From contig CAZIPT010000075.1 of assembly GCA_964541375.1 (NCBI GenBank), forward strand, positions 1 through 10,971: a DNA stretch of 10,971 nt, in the 5' to 3' direction. The notes under the pieces were generated by a model. That model had not been told where the DNA came from. It was given only the letters and a program-made list of their open reading frames with translations, and made no database searches. This document shows, piece after piece, positions 1-5,505 of the stretch (position 1 is the first letter of the stretch; every line of letters begins with the position of its first letter). Source of the DNA: JBAXEO01 sp964541375. GTDB taxonomy: Bacteria; Actinomycetota; Coriobacteriia; Anaerosomatales; JAAXUF01. A program made the position numbers and the translations under genes.

Positions 1-2
1 TC

Positions 3-89
3 ATGGACTTCCTGGTCGACGGGAATCCAAACGAGCACCGACGATTCACGCCGCCGCGCGTCTGTTCTGATCCGGGGGCTCTCAGTTGA
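3..89 (+). CDS. C-terminal end of an unidentified protein (partial)
   Basis: This is the last 28 codons of a reading frame that is open from the window edge and stops at TGA 87-89. The visible tail (ending PPRVCSDPGALS) is not one I recognise. The stop overlaps the TTG start of the next frame as TTGA, the usual sign of translational coupling in an operon. If the neighbour's N-terminal part is a sugar-nucleotide transferase, this tail could come from a surface-polysaccharide or glycosyltransferase gene, but that is inference from context only. Because the next frame seems to change identity near base 385, this tail may belong to a different locus from the rest of the window. The true start lies outside the window. 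Confidence 0.4.
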   Translation: MDFLVDGNPNEHRRFTPPRVCSDPGALS

Positions 90-1708
90 AAGTCATCTTG
101 TTTTGCGGCGGCTTGGGCATCCGCATTCGTGAGTATTCCGAAAGCATTCCGAAGCCCATGGTGCCTGTGGGCCAGCACCCGATCATCTGGCACGTGATGC
201 AATATTATCGTTATTACGGGCATCGTGACTTCGTGCTCTGCCTTGGCTACAAGGCCAATGTCATCAAGGACTACTTCCTCAATTATCGGCCGACCGCCGA
301 TCGCGATTTTGTAATCTCAGAGCGCGGTAACAAGGTCGAGGTGCTGGGGCAAGATCCCGGCGATTGGCAGGTGGCGCTCATCGACACCGGCATCAAGGAG
401 TTCGACTTCCCACTGGGCGAGAGGAACGCCTACTACGAGTACAAGGGCTCGAGCGGCGTCGCCATCGGCTCCTTGCCGAGACGGCTCGCTTGGGCGCTGA
501 ATCTCGGATCGAGTCAGGTGCTGTTCTCGGAGTATGTGAAGCCCGAGAGCCGCGTGCTCATCCGTCGCGACCTGACCAGCCGGCTCGAGGCGCTCGCGCC
601 GTGGCTCCAGTATGAGAAGGATCCCTACCCGGTCTTGGTCGACGGACGCATCAAGTGGATCATTGACGCGTATACCAGCTCAGAGTGGTTCCCTTACTCA
701 GAGGGGATTCCCGGCGCCTCCCAGACCAAGTACCTGCGCAACTCGGTCAAGGTGGTCGTTGATGCGTTCGACGGCACGACCACGTTCTACGCGTTCGACC
801 CGACGGATCCGGTGCTGCAGGCGTGGCGGAAGGTGTTTCCCTCACTCGTCGTCGACGCATCGAAGATCCCGGCCGGAATTCGAGAGCACTTCCGCTATCC
901 GCAGGGGCTTTTCATGGCACAGGCCGAGGTCTATCGGACCTATCACATGACCGATCCACGCGTGTTCTACAACAAGGAAGACCAGTGGGAGATCCCGGGC
1001 GAGCGCCAGGGCAAGACGATGGAGCCGTTCTTCGTGCTCATGAAGCTACCCGGACAGGCCAAAGAAGCCTTCTACATCATGTCCGCCTACACTCCGCGCA
1101 ACCGAGACAACATGATCGGGTGGGTGGCGGCTAACTCCGACCCCGAGAAGTACGGTGAGCGCACCGTCTACCTCTTCCCCAAAGAGCGCGTCGTCTTGGG
1201 ACCTGAACAGATCAGCGCCCAGATCAACCAGGACGCACTCATTTCGCCTCAACTCTCGCTCTGGAACCAGAGGGGGAGCGTAGCTATCTTCGGCAACATG
1301 CTGGTCATCCCGATCAAGGACTCCATCGTCTACATCCAGCCGCTGTACCTCCAAGCCGAGCAGACCGCGATCCCTGAGCTCACGCGCGTGATCGTCGTGT
1401 ACGCCGACCGCGTGGAGATGGAGAACACCCTCGAGGCGGCGCTGCTAAAGGTGTTCGGGCAGCAGACCAGCGGCAACACGAGTAGCGTGGGCGGTGTTTC
1501 GGGCGAGACCACCGGCGGCGCACTGGGCACCGGTGGAGCAGGACAAGGCTCAACGCAGGACGTCGCCGCAGCCCAGCAGCTCTACCTCGACGCCATAGCG
1601 GCGCAACGTAAGGGTGACTGGGCGACCTATGGAACCAAGGTAGAGCAGCTCGGCAAGATACTGAGTAAGCTCGCGGCGGCCGAGAGCACGGCGACGCCCA
1701 AGAAGTAG
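86..1708 (+). CDS. Chimeric frame: sugar-phosphate nucleotidyltransferase N-terminus joined to UPF0182 C-terminal half
   Basis: Residues 1-102 match the start of glucose-1-phosphate cytidylyltransferase-type enzymes: the GGLG nucleotide loop at 8-11, KPM at 23-25, and a DTG at 100-102 that in RfbF-like enzymes is followed by the rest of the catalytic domain. From residue 103 the protein is instead the soluble extracellular part of UPF0182: KEFDFPLGE, DGRIKWIIDAYT (187-198), YLRNSVKVVVDAFDGT (216-231), YHMTDPRVFYN (286-296), a Gly/Ser linker (~461-490) and a helical tail. UPF0182 proteins are usually ~900-1000 residues with several N-terminal membrane helices. Here all of those are missing, as are the transferase active-site residues after DTG, so neither half should work as usual. 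By hand count 28 of the first 102 codons end in A/T, against 15 of the next 102. Start TTG at 86 is chosen because homology begins exactly there and GGGGG lies at 74-78. The frame is certain, its reality as one gene is not. Confidence 0.75.
   Translation: MKVILFCGGLGIRIREYSESIPKPMVPVGQHPIIWHVMQYYRYYGHRDFVLCLGYKANVIKDYFLNYRPTADRDFVISERGNKVEVLGQDPGDWQVALIDTGIKEFDFPLGERNAYYEYKGSSGVAIGSLPRRLAWALNLGSSQVLFSEYVKPESRVLIRRDLTSRLEALAPWLQYEKDPYPVLVDGRIKWIIDAYTSSEWFPYSEGIPGASQTKYLRNSVKVVVDAFDGTTTFYAFDPTDPVLQAWRKVFPSLVVDASKIPAGIREHFRYPQGLFMAQAEVYRTYHMTDPRVFYNKEDQWEIPGERQGKTMEPFFVLMKLPGQAKEAFYIMSAYTPRNRDNMIGWVAANSDPEKYGERTVYLFPKERVVLGPEQISAQINQDALISPQLSLWNQRGSVAIFGNMLVIPIKDSIVYIQPLYLQAEQTAIPELTRVIVVYADRVEMENTLEAALLKVFGQQTSGNTSSVGGVSGETTGGALGTGGAGQGSTQDVAAAQQLYLDAIAAQRKGDWATYGTKVEQLGKILSKLAAAESTATPKK
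383..391. other. Junction of the two unrelated protein halves
   Basis: The codons GAC ACC GGC encode Asp-Thr-Gly. In RfbF-type transferases this triplet ends the segment before the divergent catalytic loop. In UPF0182 proteins a similar (D/N)TG precedes the KEFD(Y/F)P motif. The join is in frame and sits in sequence both parents could share, which is what microhomology-driven recombination or a short-overlap assembly error would produce. The exact breakpoint cannot be placed better than about 380-394. Confidence 0.6.
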
Positions 1709-1733
1709 CGTGATAGCTCGGCGAATTGCATAA

Positions 1734-1770
1734 TGCGGCGGTCGGAATGGATAGTCGTCCGGCCGCCGCA
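1734..1770 (+). terminator. Possible terminator hairpin after the UPF0182 frame
   Basis: An 8-base inverted repeat, TGCGGCGG at 1734-1741 and CCGCCGCA at 1763-1770, can be extended inward by GG/CC. It begins 25 bases after the stop codon. No U-run follows (GTTGTCAGG), so it is at best a weak or factor-assisted terminator. A promoter candidate starts directly after it, which would fit a transcription-unit boundary. Confidence 0.4.
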
Positions 1771-1771
1771 G

Positions 1772-1801
1772 TTGTCAGGATGGCAACGGCTTTGCTATGG
1801 T
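1772..1801 (+). promoter_or_regulatory. Candidate sigma-70/SigA-type promoter
   Basis: TTGTCA at 1772-1777 (five of six to TTGACA) is followed after 18 bases by TATGGT at 1796-1801, which is preceded by TGC, an extended -10 element. Predicted transcription start is about 1807-1809. It would drive the transglycosylase gene through a leader of roughly 330 bases. Called by eye only. Confidence 0.45.
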
Positions 1802-1807
1802 ACGTCG

Positions 1808-2136
1808 CTGTACGACAAGTGGCACCGTAGCGTTCGGCCGGAAGACGACCGGGACGGCCGAGGGACCTGCGCAGCGGATGTCGGCAATCAAGACCGGCCG
1901 GATCGGCCCGAACGGTTCGCAATCCAGCGGACTCCACAGACCGAACAACACGCGATAGGTCCGAACACCAAAGAGCATAGCGCTTCTCTGGTATGAGACG
2001 ACGGCAACGCCGCCCGTCGGTACCGGATGCGAGGCAGCTAGCACGCCACCCCCTTTTCAAGCTGTCCGGGCTGAACCTTGGTCCTTGTCGCCTCCGTGTC
2101 GTCGTCTGTCCTGTAGTCCGACATCGGAGGTACGGT
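1808..2136 (+). promoter_or_regulatory. Long structured 5' leader of the transglycosylase gene
   Basis: Between the candidate promoter and the TTG start there is no convincing coding frame. The leader contains a GC-rich hairpin (TCGGCCG 1834-1840 with CGGCCGA 1855-1861) and, at its end, a hairpin that hides the ribosome binding site. This layout (long leader, structured body, translational switch) resembles a riboswitch or other cis-acting RNA. I looked for c-di-AMP (ydaO) and c-di-GMP (GEMM) core motifs and did not find them, so no class is assigned. Confidence 0.4.
2091..2130 (+). promoter_or_regulatory. Hairpin sequestering the ribosome binding site
   Basis: CCTCCG (2091-2096) pairs with CGGAGG (2125-2130), and TGTCG (2097-2101) pairs with CGACA (2119-2123). 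That gives 11 base pairs with a single bulged T at 2124 and a 17-base loop. The GGAGG at 2126-2130 is the Shine-Dalgarno of the TTG start at 2137 (6-base spacing), so the folded form should block ribosome entry. GAGGC at 2031-2035 could pair with GCCTC at 2090-2094 and free it. That alternative pairing is speculative. Confidence 0.55.
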
Positions 2137-2532
2137 TTGAGTTTCACCACACGTGCACGTCTCGCAGGCTTCATCGCTCCGCTCGCCATAGCGATGATGC
2201 TCACCGGAGTCATGGCTTCGCCTGCCGCGGCAATGAACCGCCAGGCCAAGAACGCGGCCGTGATAAAGAAGGTCGCCGCGAAGCATGGCTTCAAGGGTGC
2301 CGACACCAAGGCCCTCATCACGCTCGCGAAGCGTGAGAGCGGTCTGTCCAGCACCCCGAGAACCGGTCACTACGTTGGTCTGTTCCAGGTCCCGTGTGAG
2401 GGATGGGTCGCCAAGAAGGGCCGCTGGAAGAATCCCGAGATCAACACGCAGATTGCGCTTCAGTACATCAAGAAGCGGTACAAGACACCTCGTCGCGCAC
2501 TGGCCCACAGCTACAGCCACGGTTGGTACTAG
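2137..2532 (+). CDS. Secreted lytic-transglycosylase-like protein
   Basis: Predicted to cleave peptidoglycan outside the membrane. The 131-residue product has a clear signal peptide: basic start (TTRAR), hydrophobic core at ~8-26, and cleavage likely after SPAAA at residue 32. The mature part is a minimal SLT/lysozyme-like fold, with the presumed catalytic Glu67 in KRESG, then GLFQV (81-85), an NPEINTQIALQYIKKRY helix (99-114) and a terminal HGWY. These are typical of the small actinobacterial transglycosylases of the Rpf/SLT type. The frame is open upstream to ATG 1993, but TTG 2137 is preferred: GGAGG is 6 bases upstream, the signal peptide starts there, and the upstream codons look non-coding. 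Translation is probably controlled by the hairpin over its Shine-Dalgarno. Family is likely, exact bond specificity unknown. Confidence 0.75.
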   Translation: MSFTTRARLAGFIAPLAIAMMLTGVMASPAAAMNRQAKNAAVIKKVAAKHGFKGADTKALITLAKRESGLSSTPRTGHYVGLFQVPCEGWVAKKGRWKNPEINTQIALQYIKKRYKTPRRALAHSYSHGWY

Positions 2533-2569
2533 GCCGTACGCAGGCTCTGCGCGTCATACGGAAGTTGTT

Positions 2570-2607
2570 CAGCGGCGTCGGGTGTTCCCGGCGCCGCTGC
2601 CTATTTG
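2570..2607 (+). terminator. Strong hairpin terminator after the transglycosylase gene
   Basis: CAGCGGCG (2570-2577) pairs with CGCCGCTG (2592-2599). The stem continues through a T-G wobble into CGGG/CCCG (2579-2582 with 2587-2590), closing a TGTT loop: 13 pairs in all. The tract after it is CCTATTT, so U-rich only in part. It lies 38 bases after the stop and before the next gene's ribosome binding site. Confidence 0.65.
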
Positions 2608-2656
2608 GGGTATCTTCCTGAATGAAGGCTCAAGTACTTGCCGAGGAGGCACGAGA

Positions 2657-3043
2657 ATGTCAGATGTTGACGGCAGCCCAGCTGACCCGTATGTAGCTCC
2701 GCCGGAGCCACCGGTTCCTGAAGAGCCGGTCGTCGAGCGCGAGAACATAGTCGATGCGGTGGCCGATCTGCTCCAGATGATCGTGAACTACCTACGCCAG
2801 GAGACCGCCGGCATCATGCGCGATAAGGTGGTGCTTCCCGGGCAGCAGCTGGGAATGCTCATCGCGTTCGCCATGGCCGCCGCGGCGCTGCTGGTCATCG
2901 GCCTCTGCTTCCTGTTCGTCGCGTTCTTGATGGTTCTCGCCGGTTTTGTCGGCTGGCCTGCGGCGCTCGCCATCGTGGGGGCGGCGATTCTCATCGGCGC
3001 CGGAGTACTTACCTACCTGAAGATGAGGAGCATCCAGACATGA
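2657..3043 (+). CDS. Two-helix membrane protein, phage-holin-like family of Actinobacteria (holin-X type)
   Basis: A 128-residue protein with a proline- and acid-rich cytoplasmic start (1-30), an amphipathic stretch (31-58), and two adjacent membrane segments at about 67-97 and 99-121 separated by GW. This layout fits the actinobacterial 'putative holin-X, superfamily III' family, which despite its name is a chromosomal envelope protein of unknown role rather than a phage lysis gene. Start ATG 2657 has GAGGAGG at 2643-2649. The longer upstream frame crosses the terminator and is rejected. The stop overlaps the next start by ATGA, so the two are likely co-translated. No catalytic motifs are visible. 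Confidence 0.7.
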   Translation: MSDVDGSPADPYVAPPEPPVPEEPVVERENIVDAVADLLQMIVNYLRQETAGIMRDKVVLPGQQLGMLIAFAMAAAALLVIGLCFLFVAFLMVLAGFVGWPAALAIVGAAILIGAGVLTYLKMRSIQT

Positions 3044-3297
3044 CGCCTGATCCCACCACTCAGCCGCTCTACATCCCGCCCGAGGAGCGCGTATCGCTCG
3101 ACGAGCTCAAGCAGCGCGCCACCACCATCCAGAACCTCGCGGTCGTCCAGGCTAAAGAGGTCGTGGATGAGGTGTACACCCAGAACGTCACCCGCGCAGC
3201 GCTTGTCGCGCTCGGCGTGGTTGTCGTCGCGGCATCGCTCGCATACTTCATCGGCAGGCAGGCTGCTCGGCAGGTCGTCCAAGTCGACATCGACTAG
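3040..3297 (+). CDS. Small single-pass membrane protein
   Basis: An 85-residue protein overlapping its upstream neighbour by ATGA. Residues 1-50 are charged and predicted helical (SLDELKQRATTIQNLAVVQ). Residues ~53-71 form one membrane span (AALVALGVVVVAASLAYFIG), followed by a short tail ending DID. I do not recognise a named family with certainty. The pairing of a holin-X-like protein with a small single-span partner is common in Actinobacteria, where such partners often carry DUF3618-like domains, but the sequence lacks a convincing DUF3618 signature. A structural partner of the upstream protein is the most likely role (inference). Confidence 0.7.
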   Translation: MTPDPTTQPLYIPPEERVSLDELKQRATTIQNLAVVQAKEVVDEVYTQNVTRAALVALGVVVVAASLAYFIGRQAARQVVQVDID

Positions 3298-3309
3298 CTG
3301 AACCAGCCC

Positions 3310-3798
3310 ATGGCCGTCCTGCTGATCGAGCGCGTCGACGTGAGTTCCGAGCGCGTCGAGGCGCTCGTCCGCGTTCCGGAGGGCGCGCCGATGCGGACGT
3401 GCATCGTGCCCGGCCTCGCCGAGAAGGCGCTCGCGCTCCTGCCTGGACTCATGCGCCACACCTGCGACAACGGGTCGGCGCACGGCATCGCCGCCGAGCT
3501 CGCCGACACCGAGACTCCGCACCTGCTCGAGCACGTCGCCTTCGAGCTGATGGCGCTGTCGGGCTCGCCGCGCACGCTGCGCGGAGAGACCGAGTGGGAC
3601 TTCTCGACGGACGGGCGCGGGGTCTTCCGCGTGCGGCTCGGCTACGACGACGATCTGGTCGCGCTCGGGGCGCTACGGGCAGCGGTCGGCGTGTGCGAGT
3701 GGCTGCTGGACCCGAGCATCGCCGAGCAGCCCGACGTCGAGGTCCTCGTCGCGCGGCTGCGTGAGCTGCGGGCGGCCGATACGAGCGGGCGGCCATGA
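3310..3798 (+). CDS. Free-standing domain related to the N-terminal domain of cyanophycin synthetase, with HxxEH motif
   Basis: A 162-residue soluble protein. Residues ~70-155 resemble the N-terminal domain of cyanophycin synthetase (CphA), whose hallmark is an H-x-x-E-H segment followed by VALEL and a Gly-rich/Arg-rich stretch. Here the segment is HLLEHVAFELMALSG (71-85), then WDFS at 96-99 and an FRVRLGYDDD strand (106-115), then a long helical end (119-155). HxxEH (His71, Glu74, His75) is also the zinc motif of M16 peptidases, and the CphA N-domain has been reported to hold a cryptic hydrolytic metal site. None of the ATP-grasp or Mur-ligase parts of CphA are present. Start ATG 3310 is 12 bases after the previous stop, without a strong Shine-Dalgarno, so reinitiation from the membrane-protein genes is likely. 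Homology is from memory of the family motif. The activity is unknown. Confidence 0.65.
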   Translation: MAVLLIERVDVSSERVEALVRVPEGAPMRTCIVPGLAEKALALLPGLMRHTCDNGSAHGIAAELADTETPHLLEHVAFELMALSGSPRTLRGETEWDFSTDGRGVFRVRLGYDDDLVALGALRAAVGVCEWLLDPSIAEQPDVEVLVARLRELRAADTSGRP

Positions 3799-3922
3799 GC
3801 CGCCGCTGACGGCGTCGGGCCACCGTACGTACAAGCGCCCGTGGCGTTCTCGGAGGACTTCTCGGCGGGGCTGGAGATTGAAGGCGTGCGCTTCGCTGGA
3901 GCGCTGAGGAGCCGCACCCCCG

Positions 3923-3952
3923 TTGACCTGCTCCGCTCCACGATGCTAGAGT
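3923..3952 (+). promoter_or_regulatory. Promoter of the T-box/aminotransferase/ddl operon
   Basis: TTGACC at 3923-3928 (five of six) is followed by an 18-base spacer and TAGAGT at 3947-3952 preceded by TGC, an extended -10. The design is the same as that of the candidate at 1772-1801. Predicted start is near 3959, about 40 bases before the first stem of the T-box leader. Between 3799 and this promoter there is no supportable gene. Confidence 0.6.
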
Positions 3953-3999
3953 GCTCGCCACACCTTGGGCCGCGCGAGCCGGGGGCTGGATAGCACACA

Positions 4000-4209
4000 G
4001 CGGACGTGAGGGAAGAGGGCGGTTCGGTCGCCCAGCCACCCCTCCGATGTCCTCCGCCAGGGCTGCCGAGAGGTACGCTGGAAGCGGGTCGGCCCCGGAC
4101 CGGTATCCCGGGAATGAGGTTTCGCTTCTCGGCTCACCGGCTGAGACTGCGAAACGAAGATTGGTGGTACCGCGAATGCCCCCTCGCCCAATCAGGCGGA
4201 GGGGGTTTT
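4000..4209 (+). ncRNA. T-box riboswitch leader, transcriptional, probable alanine specifier
   Basis: The T-box core TGGTGGTACCGCG (4162-4174) is plain. It is followed directly by an intrinsic terminator. A short Stem I is seen: GGAC 4002-4005 with GTCC 4049-4052, a GTGA/CGAT kink-turn-like pair of strands (4006-4009, 4045-4048), a GAGGG/CCCTC stem (4008-4012 with 4040-4044), and the upper stem GGGCG/CGCCC (4017-4021 with 4029-4033). The internal loop's 3' side is AGCCAC (4034-4039). The codon GCC at 4035-4037 followed by A fits a specifier for tRNA-Ala(GGC). UGGU at 4165-4168 pairs with an ACCA tRNA end, and Ala tRNAs carry discriminator A. No large distal arm with an AGCGA bulge is visible, so Stem I looks ultrashort. 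A rival pairing, GGGGGCTGG 3981-3989 with 4032-4041, exists. T-box class is sure, amino acid identity is inference. Confidence 0.85.
4179..4209 (+). terminator. Intrinsic terminator of the T-box leader
   Basis: CCCCCTCGCC (4179-4188) pairs with GGCGGAGGGGG (4195-4205) with one bulged G, followed by TTTTGTTGTTT. The 5' arm overlaps the region that would pair in the antiterminator just after the T-box bulge, so charged and uncharged tRNA would choose between the two folds. Confidence 0.85.
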
Positions 4210-4233
4210 GTTGTTTCCGGTGAGGTGAACGAC

Positions 4234-5505
4234 ATGGGTACCGCACGAATCGTGTTCGACCGGTGGCATGACCGATATGCAGACTGCATATCAGGAGTAC
4301 GCAGCAGCGCGGTACGCGACCTCTTCGCGGCTGCATCGCGCCCCGACATGATCTCGCTGTCCGGCGGCATGCCCGCTGTCGACCGAGTGCCTTCCGAGGC
4401 GGTCGCGGCCGCAGCGCGCGAGGCCGTGATCCACGAGGGCGCGGCTGCGCTCCAGTACGGCGGAAGCGACGGCCGACTGCAGATACGCACGCTGGTGGCC
4501 GACCTCATGGCCGAGATCGGCGTGCGTCTCAAGCCGAGTGACCTGCTCATCACAGCCGGAGCTCAGCAGGCGCTGGATCTGCTGGCCAAGACGTTCCTGA
4601 ACCCCGGCGACGTCGTCATCACCGAGGGACCGACGTACGTGGGCGCGCTTCAGGCCTTCTCGGCGTACCAGCCGGAGATCCGCTGCGTGATGATGGACGA
4701 CGACGGCATGCGTATGGATCTGCTCGAGGAAGAGCTGAAGCGCGTCGGTGTGCGCGGAGCAAAGTTCATCTACACGATCCCCAACTTCCAGAATCCCGGC
4801 GGCGTCACCATGTCGCCGGAGCGCCGCCGCCGGCTGCTCGAGCTGGCGCGCGAGTACGACGTCCCCGTGGTCGAGGACGACCCGTATGGCCGGCTGCGAT
4901 TCGACGGCGGGCACATGAAGCCGCTGCGCTCCCTGGACGACGAGGTCATCTATCTGGGCACGTTCTCCAAGATCTTCGCGCCGGGGCTGCGGCTGGGCTG
5001 GATCGCCGCGCCCAAGCCGATCCTCGCCAAGGTGCTGCTGGTCAAGCAGGCGGCCGACCTGTGCGGCTCCAACTTCGCGCAGGTGACCGCCGAGCGGTAC
5101 TTCCAGGGCACGCGGTGGCGTCGCACGCTCGCTGAGCTCACCCGCACATACGCCGAGCGCCGAGACGCGATGCTCGCCGCGCTCGATGAGTACTTCCCGC
5201 CCGAGGCGCGCTGGTCGAAGCCGGACGGTGGTTTCTTCGTCTGGGTCGAGCTGCCGACGTATGTCGACTGCTCCACGATGCTTGCCGAGGCGGTCGAGTT
5301 CGGCGTCACCTATGCACCGGGCGACGGGTTCTTCCCCGACGGCCGGGGCAAGAACTGCATGCGCCTCGCGTTTTGCTACGCTGAACCCGAGGCCATCGCC
5401 GAGGGGATTCGTCGGCTTTCTGAGGTTATTGAGGACCGGCTTGAGCTCTATCGCGCGTTCATCGCCGCGGGAGCTTTGCCCGGCAGAAGAGAAGGGGCGG
5501 CATGA
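4234..5505 (+). CDS. PLP-dependent aminotransferase, fold type I (class I/II), T-box controlled
   Basis: Transfers an amino group between an amino acid and a 2-oxo acid in the cytoplasm. The 423-residue protein has the full fold-type I set: SLSGGMP (41-47), the QYGGSDG segment (74-80), TAGAQQALDLL (107-117), PLP-contacting Asn187 in NFQNPGG, Asp215/Tyr218 in EDDPYG, the Schiff-base Lys246 in TFSKIFAPGLRLGW, and carboxylate-binding Arg377. Overall it is closest to the 2-aminoadipate/aromatic and multi-substrate aminotransferases (LysN/KAT-like, also the MocR effector domain), but there is no DNA-binding domain. Start ATG 4234 follows GGTGAGGTGA (4219-4228). The longer frame from 4006 runs through the T-box RNA and is excluded. 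The likely Ala specifier upstream and the overlap with ddl suggest an alanine-forming transaminase. The substrate cannot be read from sequence alone. Confidence 0.9.
   Translation: MGTARIVFDRWHDRYADCISGVRSSAVRDLFAAASRPDMISLSGGMPAVDRVPSEAVAAAAREAVIHEGAAALQYGGSDGRLQIRTLVADLMAEIGVRLKPSDLLITAGAQQALDLLAKTFLNPGDVVITEGPTYVGALQAFSAYQPEIRCVMMDDDGMRMDLLEEELKRVGVRGAKFIYTIPNFQNPGGVTMSPERRRRLLELAREYDVPVVEDDPYGRLRFDGGHMKPLRSLDDEVIYLGTFSKIFAPGLRLGWIAAPKPILAKVLLVKQAADLCGSNFAQVTAERYFQGTRWRRTLAELTRTYAERRDAMLAALDEYFPPEARWSKPDGGFFVWVELPTYVDCSTMLAEAVEFGVTYAPGDGFFPDGRGKNCMRLAFCYAEPEAIAEGIRRLSEVIEDRLELYRAFIAAGALPGRREGAA

Noticed and set aside
1914..1926. GGTTCGCAATCC resembling a tRNA T-arm
   Set aside because: The conserved A of the loop is missing, the stem does not pair, and no acceptor or anticodon arm can be drawn around it.
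2000..2060. Possible c-di-AMP (ydaO) riboswitch 3' core (CAGCTAGCACGCC)
   Set aside because: Only a loose likeness to the conserved CAGCTAACC segment; the other core motif (GGGGAACC) is absent from the leader.
1380..2354. Long minus-strand frame (324 codons)
   Set aside because: It lies opposite the UPF0182 frame, the leader and the transglycosylase gene, is Arg/Ser/Pro-rich low-complexity, and has no domain. It is a GC-rich shadow frame.
3642..3998. Minus-strand frame of 118 codons over the gap before the T-box
   Set aside because: It overlaps the CphA-N-like gene and the operon promoter, has no ribosome binding site support and no recognisable domain.
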